From the NCBI RefSeq assembly GCF_000973725.1, contig NZ_CP009621.1:2756001-2820000 (forward strand): a stretch of 64,000 nt of DNA, read 5' to 3'. Positions 44,126-53,533 of the stretch are shown here, piece after piece (within the stretch, counting starts at the first letter, position 1; the number at the start of each line of letters is the position of its first letter). Position numbers and translations under genes: made by a program. Origin of the DNA: Pontibacter korlensis. GTDB lineage: Bacteria; Bacteroidota; Bacteroidia; Cytophagales; Hymenobacteraceae. The notes below the pieces were generated by a model. That model saw only the letters and a list, made by a program, of their open reading frames with translations. It did not search any database and was not told the DNA's origin.

Positions 44126-45823
44126 ATGAAAAAGATATTATATAAGTTTATACTTCCTGCCATGTTATTGGGTGCTGTTTCCTGTGAGTCCTTTCTGGAT
44201 GAGGAGAACGTATCAGGCTTAACTGCGGCAGGATACTACAAAACAACCGAAGGGATAGAAAGCTTAGTAAACTCGCTTTATACCCCGATGCGCTTCTGGT
44301 ATGGCAAGGAAAACGGCATAGCTTTAACAGAAACAGGAACTGATATATTTACACGCGGTAACGGTATGGAGAACCCTCCTGTTGCGCTATACAATTCAGA
44401 TTTGTCTGGTGCCAATGCTCCCATTAACTTCTACTGGACTCGCTTTTATGCAGCACTAAATTCCTGCAATGCGGCGATAGCAAGAATTCCGGAAGCGAAT
44501 TTGCCGGAAGCGCAGAAAACCATCAGAATGGGGGAGGCCCGTTTCTTGAGAGCTTTCTACCTGTGGCACATTGTGGAGACATGGGGAGGCGTACATTTTA
44601 CAACGGAAGAGCAGATAGGTGTTTCGACGACAGCCAACCGTACGCCGGTAGAAGCTTTCTACCAGCAGATTTTTGAGGATCTGGAATTCGCAGCGAATAA
44701 CCTGCCAACTTCCTCCAGCCAGTATGGCCGTGTAACAAAGCCTGCTGCTGAAGCCTTTATGGCCCGCATGCACCTGTACCGTGGGAATTATGCAGAGGCA
44801 TCTGCTCTGGCAAGGAAGGTAATCAACGAGTATAACTTTAAACTGGTACCTCGCTACGCGGACCTGTGGAGCATTACGAATGTGAAGAATTCTGAGGTGG
44901 TGTGGAATGTGAACTTTACTGCCGACCTGATCCTGAACAGGGAGTTTGATGGACTGACTAACTCCAGCAGCGATGACATCTTGCTGCGCGACGGTGGTAA
45001 CAACTCGCACCTATTCTTCCTGATGACATATGACCAGCTGCCAGGTATGAAGCGAGACATCCGCTATGGCCGTCCGTTTGCACGCTTTATGCCAACTGCG
45101 CACCTGCTCGATCTTTTCGATGAGACGAAAGACGCCCGCTGGGATGCCACTTTCGAAACAGTATGGTATGCGAATAACCCAGGTACTTATACTGTTACTG
45201 ATACAAACGGCAACCCGCGTGAGGTAACTTTTGCCGCTGGAGACACAGCCATTTACGCAACCAAGTATGTGGTGCCAAACTCGGTGAAGAATTCCAAGCC
45301 TTATACTATTATTGATCGCAGCAGAACTTACAATGTAAACGCAAACGATGCACCGGCTGTGCGTGACCGATACATGTCGCTGAAGAAGTTCCTGGACCCA
45401 AGCCGCGCTACCATTTCGCAGCAGCAGGGCCAGCGTGATGCCTTTGTGATCCGATTGGCTGAGATGTACCTGATTGTGGCGGAGGCAGAGATGATGCTGA
45501 GCAACACAGGAGAGGCAGTAGAGTACATGAACGCTGTTCGCAGAAGAGCGGCTTTGCCTGGCAAGGAAGCCGAAATGGAGATAACAGCAGACCAACTTAG
45601 CATCGATTTTATACTTGATGAGAGAGCCCGTGAGTTTGCCGGTGAGCAGCAGCGCTGGTTCGACTTGAAGCGCACAGACAAGCTGATAGAGCGTGTGAAA
45701 GCATTCAACCCTGATGCAGCACCTAACATTCAGCCTTTCCATAGGGTAAGGCCAATTCCGCAGGCACAGTTAGATGCAGTGTCAAACCCTGGGGAGTTTA
45801 CTCAGAACGAAGGTTATAACTAA
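44126..45823 (+). CDS. SusD-like glycan-binding lipoprotein 2
   Basis: Partner of SusC2 (565 aa). Lipobox at Cys20 ('GAVSCESFLDEE'), N-terminal SusD-like part with 'RFLRAFYLWHIVETWGGVHF', and C-terminal RagB/SusD motif 'VIRLAEMYLIVAEAEMMLSNTG' and 'DFILDERAREFAGEQQRWFDLKRT'. Diverges from SusD1 and should bind another pectin oligomer. A hairpin follows its stop. Confidence 0.94.
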   Translation: MKKILYKFILPAMLLGAVSCESFLDEENVSGLTAAGYYKTTEGIESLVNSLYTPMRFWYGKENGIALTETGTDIFTRGNGMENPPVALYNSDLSGANAPINFYWTRFYAALNSCNAAIARIPEANLPEAQKTIRMGEARFLRAFYLWHIVETWGGVHFTTEEQIGVSTTANRTPVEAFYQQIFEDLEFAANNLPTSSSQYGRVTKPAAEAFMARMHLYRGNYAEASALARKVINEYNFKLVPRYADLWSITNVKNSEVVWNVNFTADLILNREFDGLTNSSSDDILLRDGGNNSHLFFLMTYDQLPGMKRDIRYGRPFARFMPTAHLLDLFDETKDARWDATFETVWYANNPGTYTVTDTNGNPREVTFAAGDTAIYATKYVVPNSVKNSKPYTIIDRSRTYNVNANDAPAVRDRYMSLKKFLDPSRATISQQQGQRDAFVIRLAEMYLIVAEAEMMLSNTGEAVEYMNAVRRRAALPGKEAEMEITADQLSIDFILDERAREFAGEQQRWFDLKRTDKLIERVKAFNPDAAPNIQPFHRVRPIPQAQLDAVSNPGEFTQNEGYN

Positions 45824-45830
45824 GACTAAG

Positions 45831-45863
45831 GCCTGCAGAAGAGGAAATGCCTCTTTTGCAGGC
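45831..45863 (+). terminator. Hairpin after susD2
   Basis: GCCTGCAGAAGAGG pairs with CCTCTTTTGCAGGC (13 of 14 positions) around AAATG. Only a weak T-run follows, so it may be a partial terminator or a 3' stabiliser that lowers expression of the enzymes after susC2-susD2. Confidence 0.55.
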
Positions 45864-45936
45864 TTAACTCTGGTTCTAAACAGTAGGCATAGTGGCATAA
45901 AAATATTATATTAAAAGTTTATCAACCTAGATACAA

Positions 45937-47178
45937 ATGCAGATTACCAAATTCTTTCTTCCCGTGCTGGTGCTGGCAGCATCCGCCTGCGGCTCAGGGA
46001 GCAACGTAACCGAGACGACAGCCAATCAGGAAACAACTGCCACTGCCGCTGCAGAGAAGCCATACTCTGTATGGATGGCAGATTCTGATATAAAGCGAAA
46101 TCCGGAAGGCTGGATGATCGACTTTAAGGAGAAACCGAAGTGGGATTACACCCAAGGCCTTTTTGCCAGTGCCATAGAAAGAGTATGGGAGAGCACCGGA
46201 GACCAGAAGTACCTGGACTACATTCAGGCTTTTGCTGATACCATGATCAGCGAAGACGGCTCGATCATGACCTACAAGAAAACAGACTATAACATCGACC
46301 GCGTTAACCCGGGCAAGTTCCTGATTGAGCTGTACAAGGAGACCGGCGATAACAAGTATAAACTGGCTGTAGAAGAGCTGCGCGACCAGATGCGCACGCA
46401 TCCGAGAACATCAGCAGGAGGCTTCTGGCACAAGAAAATTTACCCGCACCAGATGTGGCTGGATGGCCTGTATATGGCTTCTCCGTTTCTGGCCCAGTAT
46501 GCCGTTGAATTTAATGAGCCTGCGCTGTTCGATGAGGTAACCAAGCAGATCATTCTGGTGGACAAGTATACCTGGGATGCCGAAAAAGGACTCTGGCGCC
46601 ATGGCTGGGATGAGAGCCGCGAGCAAAAGTGGGCTGACCCTAAAACAGGCCAGGCGCTGAACGTATGGGGCAGAGCCATGGGCTGGTATGCCATGGCTTT
46701 GGTAGATGTTTTGGACTTCCTGCCTCAAGACCATCCGAAAAGAGATGAGGTGCTGCAGATAACACAGAAAATGGCCAAGGCTATTGCGCAGTACCAGGAT
46801 GAGGAGACGGGACTGTGGTGGCAGGTTGTGGACCAAGGCGGCAGAGAGGGCAATTATCGCGAAGGATCTGCTTCCAGCATGTTCACCTACTTCCTAGTAA
46901 AGGCAGCTAAGAAAGGCTATATCGATCAGAAGTATATGGATACGGCGCAGAAAGGCTATAACGGCATTCTGAACAACCTGATCAAGGAGAATGCAGACGG
47001 TACCATCAGCATAACGCAGGTATGTGCCGTGGCTGGTTTGGGAGGCGATCCTTACCGCAGCGGTAGCTATGAGTACTACATTAATGAAGAGCGCAGAAAC
47101 GACGATCCGAAGGCAGTAGCTCCATTTATCATGGCCTCACTGGAATTTGAGGAGCTGAACAAAACAGCCTCTAAGTAA
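45937..47178 (+). CDS. Unsaturated uronyl hydrolase, GH105 family
   Basis: Removes the terminal 4,5-unsaturated galacturonate from oligomers made by lyases (413 aa). Lipoprotein-type N-terminus (Cys18 in 'LAASACGSG'). The (alpha/alpha)6 barrel is recognised by 'WDYTQGLFASAIERVWE', 'YPHQMWLDGLYMASPFLAQ' with the catalytic Asp, 'NVWGRAMGWYAMALVDVL' and 'EGSASSMFTYFLVKAAKKG'. Released unsaturated uronate opens to 5-keto-4-deoxyuronate, the substrate of KduI. Confidence 0.93.
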   Translation: MQITKFFLPVLVLAASACGSGSNVTETTANQETTATAAAEKPYSVWMADSDIKRNPEGWMIDFKEKPKWDYTQGLFASAIERVWESTGDQKYLDYIQAFADTMISEDGSIMTYKKTDYNIDRVNPGKFLIELYKETGDNKYKLAVEELRDQMRTHPRTSAGGFWHKKIYPHQMWLDGLYMASPFLAQYAVEFNEPALFDEVTKQIILVDKYTWDAEKGLWRHGWDESREQKWADPKTGQALNVWGRAMGWYAMALVDVLDFLPQDHPKRDEVLQITQKMAKAIAQYQDEETGLWWQVVDQGGREGNYREGSASSMFTYFLVKAAKKGYIDQKYMDTAQKGYNGILNNLIKENADGTISITQVCAVAGLGGDPYRSGSYEYYINEERRNDDPKAVAPFIMASLEFEELNKTASK

Positions 47179-47287
47179 AAAAAGAACTTCACCCCCAACC
47201 TCCTGGGAGGGGTGAAGGGTGGGTTTATACATTCCACAGAAGCCCAAACCTTGACACGGAGGCTTTTTATCAAAGATATAAACTGCT
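47179..47287. other. Spacer with small palindrome
   Basis: CTTCACCCC and GGGGTGAAG pair around CCTCCTGGGAGG, which can itself fold. The text resembles the CCC-TAACCCCTCC-GAGGAGGG piece in the module at 57521-57905. It may be a small dispersed palindrome. Confidence 0.4.
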
Positions 47288-48277
47288 ATGACGTTTAAGA
47301 AACATACTTCTATACTTGCCCTGTTGCTATGCCTGCTTGTTGGCCAGGTACAGGCACAGCAGGCTTACGATTTTGTAGTGGCCAAAGATGGAAGCGGCGA
47401 CTTTAAAACGGTGCAGGAGGCAATAGATGCCGTGCCGGACTTCAGAAAGAAGGAAACGACTATCTACATCAAAAACGGCTCTTACAAAGAAAAACTGGTA
47501 CTGCCAGCTTCTAAGACGCTTGTTAAGTTTATCGGCGAGGATGTAAAGAAAACGATCCTTACCAACGATGACTATGCTTCAAAAAAGAACAGGTTTGGAG
47601 AAGAGATGGGAACGACAGGCTCCTCCAGCTTTTTCATCTTCGGAGATGACTTCTCAGCTGAGAACATCACCTTCGAGAATTCTGCCGGACCAGTAGGTCA
47701 GGCCGTGGCGGTGCGCATAGATGGCGACAAGGTGATGTTTACCAACTGCCGTTTTCTGGGCAACCAGGATACGCTTTACCCACATGGCGAGAAGAGCCGC
47801 CAGTACTACAAAGACTGCTACATAGAGGGTACTACTGATTTTATCTTCGGATGGTCTACGGCTGTGTTCGAGAACTGCGAAATCTACTGCAAAGAAGGGG
47901 GAAGCTACATCACAGCAGCCTCTACCTTAGCAGAAACGCCTTACGGTTTCGTGTTCCTGAACTGCCGCATCACAGGCAACACTCCTGAAAATTCATACTA
48001 CCTGGGCAGGCCGTGGAGACCTTATGCTAAAACAGTTTTCATCAACACCTACATGGGCAACATGATCAAGCCTGAGGGCTGGCATAACTGGAATAAGCCG
48101 GATGCTGAGAAGACTTCTTACTATGCAGAATATAACTCTAAAGGCCCGGGTGCCAATCCTAAAGCAAGGGTAGCATGGTCGCATCAACTTTCTAAAGAGC
48201 AGGCCAGCAAGTATACTTTGGAGAACATCTTCAACGGCTGGATTCCTGGCAAGCCAAGCGAGACGGCTAGTAAGTAA
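47288..48277 (+). CDS. Pectin methylesterase, CE8 family (copy 2)
   Basis: Secreted methylesterase (329 aa, signal peptide ending near 'GQVQAQQ'). Motifs: 'GQAVAVRIDGD', 'NQDTLYPHGEKS', 'TTDFIFGWSTAVFENC' and 'YLGRPWRPYAKTVFINT'. In the second block here the first Asp is preceded by Asn (NQDT rather than DQDT), the usual pattern. Compared with copies 1 and 3 it has an insertion 'RFGEEMGTTGSSSFF' around residue 105, which could change the substrate loop. Confidence 0.93.
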   Translation: MTFKKHTSILALLLCLLVGQVQAQQAYDFVVAKDGSGDFKTVQEAIDAVPDFRKKETTIYIKNGSYKEKLVLPASKTLVKFIGEDVKKTILTNDDYASKKNRFGEEMGTTGSSSFFIFGDDFSAENITFENSAGPVGQAVAVRIDGDKVMFTNCRFLGNQDTLYPHGEKSRQYYKDCYIEGTTDFIFGWSTAVFENCEIYCKEGGSYITAASTLAETPYGFVFLNCRITGNTPENSYYLGRPWRPYAKTVFINTYMGNMIKPEGWHNWNKPDAEKTSYYAEYNSKGPGANPKARVAWSHQLSKEQASKYTLENIFNGWIPGKPSETASK

Positions 48278-48326
48278 GCCGCCAGATCAATAGAACCTTA
48301 AGTGAAACATACTAACAACCTTTATC

Positions 48327-50033
48327 ATGAGTAGTTACCGGTTTCTAAGTGCCTCTGCCCTTGTTGCTTCTTTCATGTTTTGTTGCTCCTGCAGCAGTGT
48401 AGCACAGAACAGTACAACAAGTAAAGCCGCCTCCGCACCAAACGAGTTATCCAAAGTGTGGGTGGCCGACCAGGGCAACGGTACTTATAAAAACCCTATC
48501 CTGCACGCAGATTACTCCGACCCGGATGTTTGTCGTGTAGGAGACGATTATTACATGACCTCTTCCAGCTTTAACGCAGTGCCTGGTCTGCAGATCCTGC
48601 ATTCCAAAGACCTGGTAAACTGGAAGCTGATCGGTTATGCGCTGGACAAGAACATTCCTGCTGATCATTTTTCTAAGCCACAGCACGGTAATGGTGTGTG
48701 GGCTCCTTCCATACGCCACCACAACGGAGAGTTCTACATTTACTGGGGCGACCCGGACTTTGGTATCTACATGGTGAAAACCAAAGACCCGGCAGGTAGG
48801 TGGGAGGCACCTGTGCTGGTGAAGGAGGGGAAAGGCTTGATTGATTCTTGTCCGCTTTGGGATGAGGATGGCAACGCCTACCTGGTGCATGCCTATGCCG
48901 GTAGCCGGGCAGGCATCAAGAGTATACTAGCGGTGAGCAGGATGAACCCTGAAGGCACCAAAGCTTTGGGGGAGAGTGTGATCGTGTTCGATGGTCATGA
49001 AAGTCACCCAACTGTGGAGGGACCAAAGTTCTACAAGTACGACGGCTACTATTATATTTTCGCTCCGGCAGGAGGCGTATCCACAGGTTGGCAGCTAGTG
49101 TTGCGTTCTAAGAACGTGTATGGCCCATACGAAGAAAAGATCGTGATGGACCAAGGCAAGACAAGTATAAACGGTCCGCACCAGGGCGCTTGGGTAAATA
49201 CCCCGGATGGTAAAGAAGATTGGTTCATTCATTTCCAGGATGTAGAGGCTTATGGCCGTATTGTGCACCTGCAGCCAATGAAGTGGAAAAACGGCTGGCC
49301 AGTGATAGGTGAGGACAAGGACGGTGATGGCACAGGCCAACCTGTGATGACTTATAAGAAGCCAAGTGTAGGCAAGACTTACCCTGTGGCTACTCCGGCC
49401 GAGTCGGATGAGTTTGAGGCAAATAAGCTGGGCCTGCAGTGGCAGTGGCATGCTAACCCGAAAGCTACCTGGGCCTTTACTATGGCCAACAAAGGCAAGC
49501 TGCGCCTTTACACCGATCAGGTGCCGGAGAACTATAAAAACCTCTGGGATGTGCCAAACCTGCTGTTGCAGAAGTTTCCGGCAGCAACCTTTACCGCTAC
49601 CACCAAGCTTAGCTTCATACCAAATGAAAAGCTCCAGAACGAGCGTACTGGCTTAGTAGTGATGGGCGAAGACTATGCCCACATCTCGCTAGTAAGCAAG
49701 AAGGATGGTTTGTACGTGGCTTATACTTCGGTGGATGACGCGCATAAAGGAACACCAGAAAAAGAGCAGTTGCTGAGTAAGCTAAACGGCAACGAAGTAT
49801 ACTTCCGCGTGTCAGTGGATAAGGGAGCCAAATGCCAGTTCAGCTACAGCGAAGATGGTAGGAACTTTAAACCGGCAGGCAATACCTTTACTGCTGTTCC
49901 GGGTCGCTGGATCGGAACCAAAGTAGGCATCTTTGCTACCCGCCAGGACAAGATTAATGATTCGGGCTATGCCGATTACGACTGGTTCCGCATCACCCCT
50001 AATGAGTCAGTAAACTTTCAGAGCAAGAAATAA
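48327..50033 (+). CDS. Glycoside hydrolase GH43 (arabinofuranosidase/xylosidase type)
   Basis: A 568-aa lipoprotein (Cys19-Cys22 in 'MFCCSCSS'). Five-bladed propeller: catalytic base Asp in 'HADYSDPDVCRVGDDYYM', the pKa-modulating Asp in 'LIDSCPLWDEDGNAYL', and the acid Glu in 'PTVEGPKFYKYDGYYY'. A C-terminal beta-sandwich (about residues 350-560) is of the GH43 accessory type. The subfamily is not fixed by sight. Within a pectin locus, arabinan or galactan side chains of rhamnogalacturonan I are the likely target. Confidence 0.9.
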   Translation: MSSYRFLSASALVASFMFCCSCSSVAQNSTTSKAASAPNELSKVWVADQGNGTYKNPILHADYSDPDVCRVGDDYYMTSSSFNAVPGLQILHSKDLVNWKLIGYALDKNIPADHFSKPQHGNGVWAPSIRHHNGEFYIYWGDPDFGIYMVKTKDPAGRWEAPVLVKEGKGLIDSCPLWDEDGNAYLVHAYAGSRAGIKSILAVSRMNPEGTKALGESVIVFDGHESHPTVEGPKFYKYDGYYYIFAPAGGVSTGWQLVLRSKNVYGPYEEKIVMDQGKTSINGPHQGAWVNTPDGKEDWFIHFQDVEAYGRIVHLQPMKWKNGWPVIGEDKDGDGTGQPVMTYKKPSVGKTYPVATPAESDEFEANKLGLQWQWHANPKATWAFTMANKGKLRLYTDQVPENYKNLWDVPNLLLQKFPAATFTATTKLSFIPNEKLQNERTGLVVMGEDYAHISLVSKKDGLYVAYTSVDDAHKGTPEKEQLLSKLNGNEVYFRVSVDKGAKCQFSYSEDGRNFKPAGNTFTAVPGRWIGTKVGIFATRQDKINDSGYADYDWFRITPNESVNFQSKK

Positions 50034-50045
50034 GAGCAACACAAT

Positions 50046-51776
50046 ATGAATACAAAGAAGATATCTGTAAACCGGTTTCTGTTGATGATAGGCTTGGTAG
50101 GAGCGCTTCAGGTTTCCTGCCAGCGTGAGCCGGGCACACAGGCAAGTACAGCTACAGCCACAAGCGTAGATGCCACCAACATCTATGAAGGTGTAGAGTT
50201 CGATATGCCGAAAGTGGAAGAGCCGACTATCCCGAATTACAGCGTAAGCATAGCTGATTTCGGAGCAGTAGGCGACGGGCTTACCAAAAACACCGAGGCC
50301 TTTGAAAAAGCAATTGCAGATGCGGCTGCCAAAGGGGGCGGTAAAGTGATCATCCCACGCGGTATGTGGCTTACAGGCCCCATCGTGCTGAAGAGCAATA
50401 TCAACCTGCACGCCGAAGAAGGTGCGATGGTTATTTTCAGTGAGGATTTCGATGACTATCCTCTTGTAAAAACCAGCTTCGAGGGCTTGAATACTTACCG
50501 TTGCCAGTCGCCGATTTCAGGTAAAGATTTGGAGAACGTTGCTATTACCGGTCCAGGTACTTTCGACGGCTCTGGCGATGCGTGGAGACCTGTGAAGAAA
50601 AGCAAAATGACAGAGGGGCAGTGGAAGAAACTGGTGAACTCTGGCGGTGTGCTCAGCGACGATGGCAAAGTATGGTACCCGTCTGAGAGCTCTAAGAGAG
50701 GCGATACCGCAGGAAACTTTAACGTGCCGGACTATGACAGAGTAGAGCAGTTCGAGAACGTGAAAGACTTTATGCGTCCGGTAATGGTGAGCCTGATCAA
50801 CTGTAACAAAGTTTTGCTGGATGGTCCTACCTTCCAGAACTCTCCAGCCTGGAACCTGCACCCACTCATGAGCCAGAACGTGATCCTGCGCAACCTGAAC
50901 GTGCGTAATCCTTGGTACTCTCAGAACGGTGACGGGCTAGACTTGGAGTCCTGCAAAAACGCGTTGATATACAACAACACCTTTGATGTGGGTGACGATG
51001 CGATCTGTATCAAGTCTGGCAAGGATGAAGACGGCCGCAGAAGAGGCATTCCTACCGAAAACGTGATCATCAAGAATAATACTGTATACCACGGCCACGG
51101 CGGCTTTGTGGTTGGTAGCGAGATGTCGGGCGGCGTGAAGAATGTGCACGTGTCTAACTGTACGTTTATGGGTACGGACATTGGCCTGCGCTTTAAGAGC
51201 ACGCGTGGCAGAGGCGGTGTAGTGGAGAACATCTACATCTCCGACATCGACATGATCGACATCCCAACACAAGCTATCAGCTTTAATTTGTTCTACGGTG
51301 GTAACTCACCTATACTTGACGAGACGCAAAGTGCCGAAACAGAGAAGCGTGATGAGCGCCTGTTACCAGTAACAGAGGAAACCCCTTCTTTTAAAGACAT
51401 CTACATGAAGAACATCCGTGTAGCGGGTGCGGAGCAGGCACTGGCGCTGCAAGGTTTGCCAGAGATGAACCTGAAGAACGTGAGCCTGGAGAATGCAGTG
51501 CTAAAAGCCAAAAAAGGCATCACAGCGGTTGATTCAGATGGCATCCAACTGAAGAACGTGAAAGTTTTGGCTGAAAAAGGCCCGGCTCTAACGATCTATA
51601 ACAGCAAGAACATCGAAGTAAATGGGCTTACCTATGGCGATACGCAGGAGCCTGTTGTGAAGGTGCTGGGCCCGCTCACGCAGAACGTGAAGCTGGAGAG
51701 CAAAGACTTCAAAAATACCTCTACGCAGGTTTCTAAAGGGAAAGACCTTAGCAACACTGCTTTAACCATGGAATAG
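50046..51776 (+). CDS. Polygalacturonase-type glycoside hydrolase, GH28 (copy 1)
   Basis: A 576-aa lipoprotein (Cys25 in 'LQVSCQRE'). The N-terminal strand 'VSIADFGAVGDGLTKNTEAF' and the beta-helix contain the three catalytic Asp: 'NGDGLDLESC' and 'DVGDDAICIKSG', together with 'GHGGFVVGSEMSGG' (His) and 'GLRFKSTRGRGG' (Arg-x-Lys). About 100 residues longer than the second GH28 of the window. Acts on (unsaturated) galacturonans or rhamnogalacturonan; exo or endo mode cannot be told. A terminator follows. Confidence 0.93.
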   Translation: MNTKKISVNRFLLMIGLVGALQVSCQREPGTQASTATATSVDATNIYEGVEFDMPKVEEPTIPNYSVSIADFGAVGDGLTKNTEAFEKAIADAAAKGGGKVIIPRGMWLTGPIVLKSNINLHAEEGAMVIFSEDFDDYPLVKTSFEGLNTYRCQSPISGKDLENVAITGPGTFDGSGDAWRPVKKSKMTEGQWKKLVNSGGVLSDDGKVWYPSESSKRGDTAGNFNVPDYDRVEQFENVKDFMRPVMVSLINCNKVLLDGPTFQNSPAWNLHPLMSQNVILRNLNVRNPWYSQNGDGLDLESCKNALIYNNTFDVGDDAICIKSGKDEDGRRRGIPTENVIIKNNTVYHGHGGFVVGSEMSGGVKNVHVSNCTFMGTDIGLRFKSTRGRGGVVENIYISDIDMIDIPTQAISFNLFYGGNSPILDETQSAETEKRDERLLPVTEETPSFKDIYMKNIRVAGAEQALALQGLPEMNLKNVSLENAVLKAKKGITAVDSDGIQLKNVKVLAEKGPALTIYNSKNIEVNGLTYGDTQEPVVKVLGPLTQNVKLESKDFKNTSTQVSKGKDLSNTALTME

Positions 51777-51797
51777 AACTTCATTGAAATATCCACT

Positions 51798-51828
51798 AAG
51801 CATGGCCTTCTCAAGGCCATGCTTTTTC
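51798..51828 (+). terminator. Intrinsic terminator between GH28 and CE12 genes
   Basis: AAGCATGGCCTT / AAGGCCATGCTT, a 12-bp perfect stem with a 3-nt loop, followed by a T-run. It should reduce or end transcription between the GH28 gene and the acetylesterase genes, so the second block is not one uniform transcript. Confidence 0.8.
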
Positions 51829-51866
51829 ATCATTCTCTTTTACCGCATACAAAGACACAAAGCTTT

Positions 51867-52616
51867 ATGAAGACCCGCCTGATTTGTGGATTTATACTAT
51901 TAATGCTGCCGCTAATGGCACTCGTGCAAAAAAGGAAAGAAATTACCCTTTTCCTGATAGCTGACTCTACCGTAGCCGACAAGCCTTATGCCAAGGGCAA
52001 TCCAGAGAAAGGATGGGGGCAGGTGTTCCCGCTGTACCTAAAAGAGGGGATAAAAGTAGAGAACCATGCAGTAAACGGCCGCAGTACCAAAAGCTTTCGC
52101 GACGAAGGCCGCTGGGACAAAGTGCTGAAAAACATTAAAAAAGGTGACTATGTGATCATCGAGTTTGGTCATAACGACCAGAAAAGCGAAGATCCGAAAC
52201 GCTACGCAGCACCTGAAACAGACTATCGCAAAAACATGGAACGCTACATTGTTGAGACACGCGCCAAAGGAGGCATACCTGTACTGGCTACCCCTATCGT
52301 GCGCCGCAAATTTGAGAACGGTCAGCTGGTAGATACCCACGGCAAGTATCCGGATGTAGTAAGAGCTGTAGCAGCAGAGCAGAACGTGCCCCTGCTGGAC
52401 CTGGAGAAACGCACCCGTGAGTTGGTGTCTCGCTACGGCGAAGAGCGTTCAAAAGACCTATTCCTGCACCTGGAGCCGGGCGAGTATGAGTCGCTGCCGG
52501 AAGGCCGCCAAGACGATACCCACCTTTCTGCCTACGGTGCTTTTAGAGTAAGCGACCTGGTAGCAGAGGAGATGAGAACTGCCCTGCCTGAGGTAGCGAA
52601 GTTTCTAAAGGATTAA
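51867..52616 (+). CDS. Rhamnogalacturonan acetylesterase-like SGNH hydrolase, CE12 (copy 1)
   Basis: Secreted SGNH esterase (about 249 aa) expected to remove acetyl groups from rhamnogalacturonan I. The start at 51867 ('MKTRLICGFILLMLPL') gives a signal peptide; the earlier Met at 51819 lies in the terminator. Block I reads 'IADSTVAD', so the usual Gly before the catalytic Asp-Ser is Ala; block II Gly is in 'AVNGRSTKSF', block III 'FGHNDQ', and block V 'DDTHLSAYG'. Paired with the next gene. Confidence 0.85.
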   Translation: MKTRLICGFILLMLPLMALVQKRKEITLFLIADSTVADKPYAKGNPEKGWGQVFPLYLKEGIKVENHAVNGRSTKSFRDEGRWDKVLKNIKKGDYVIIEFGHNDQKSEDPKRYAAPETDYRKNMERYIVETRAKGGIPVLATPIVRRKFENGQLVDTHGKYPDVVRAVAAEQNVPLLDLEKRTRELVSRYGEERSKDLFLHLEPGEYESLPEGRQDDTHLSAYGAFRVSDLVAEEMRTALPEVAKFLKD

Positions 52617-52643
52617 GTACAACTGACATCTAGGACCATTCCT

Positions 52644-53459
52644 ATGAAAAAATATTTTGGACTTGTTGTCATGCTAGTAAGTATGGCTGTGGTTGCTTTT
52701 GTGTCGCCCAAGAAGAACCCCATTAAAATATACCTGATCGGAGACTCCACAGTAGCTGATTACACGGGCAGTTACGACGAGAAGGACTATATGAAAGAGC
52801 GCTTTCCGATAGCAGGATGGGGGCAGGTATTTCAGCCGTTCATGAGCAAAGACAGCCTTTCGCAGATCAGAAATTTGATTAAAACTGATAGCGTGATTGT
52901 ATTGGATAAGGCAAGAGGTGGCCGTAGCACGCGCACATTCTTTGAAGAAGGGCGTTGGGCAGAAGTATACAAGGCGCTGCAAAAAGGAGATATCGTGATG
53001 ATGCAGTTTGGCCACAACGATGCTGCCGAAAACAAGCCTGAGCGCTACACCAATGTACAGGCTTACAAAGAGTACCTGCGCCTTTACGTGAATCAAGCCC
53101 GAGAGAAGGGAGCCACTCCCATCATACTTACACCTGTAAACCGCAACTACCCCTGGAAGGACGGAAAGCTGAGCAACGTGCACGGCGAGTACCCGCAAGC
53201 CGCTAAGGATGTAGCCAAAGAGCTGAGCGTGCAGCTGATCGACCTGACACAGCTATCTATTGACGCCTTCACAGCGAAGGGGCAGGATTACGTCACCAAC
53301 AACTATTTCATGAACCTGCCTGCCGGTAAGTATGAGGCTTATCCTGATGGAGAAAAAGACAATACACACTTCCAGCCGGAGGGTGCCAAAGCAGTTGCGC
53401 AACTGGTGTTTAACGGCATGAAGCAGCTGAAGCCATCGGAAGCTTCTGCAAAGAAATAA
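52644..53459 (+). CDS. Rhamnogalacturonan acetylesterase-like SGNH hydrolase, CE12 (copy 2)
   Basis: Second secreted SGNH esterase (271 aa), 27 bp after the first. Block I 'LIGDSTVADYTG' has the normal GDS; then 'ARGGRSTRTFFEEGRW', 'FGHNDAAENKP' and 'DNTHFQPEGA' with the catalytic Asp-x-x-His. Two differing copies suggest two acetyl positions or substrates. Signal anchor or signal peptide 'FGLVVMLVSMAVVAF' at the N-terminus. Confidence 0.86.
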   Translation: MKKYFGLVVMLVSMAVVAFVSPKKNPIKIYLIGDSTVADYTGSYDEKDYMKERFPIAGWGQVFQPFMSKDSLSQIRNLIKTDSVIVLDKARGGRSTRTFFEEGRWAEVYKALQKGDIVMMQFGHNDAAENKPERYTNVQAYKEYLRLYVNQAREKGATPIILTPVNRNYPWKDGKLSNVHGEYPQAAKDVAKELSVQLIDLTQLSIDAFTAKGQDYVTNNYFMNLPAGKYEAYPDGEKDNTHFQPEGAKAVAQLVFNGMKQLKPSEASAKK

Positions 53460-53494
53460 TTTAGCGTAACATTCAGGCTCAGCATGAATAGTTT

Positions 53495-53533
53495 GTCATA
53501 CTTGCTGAGTCTTACAACCTCAGCAAGTATGAC
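53495..53533 (+). promoter_or_regulatory. Hairpin covering the GH95 start codon
   Basis: GTCATACTTGCTGAG and CTCAGCAAGTATGAC form a perfect 15-bp stem with a 9-nt loop. The preferred ATG of the GH95 gene (53529-53531) is in the right arm. There is no T-run, so it is not a terminator. It may limit translation of the gene. Confidence 0.55.
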
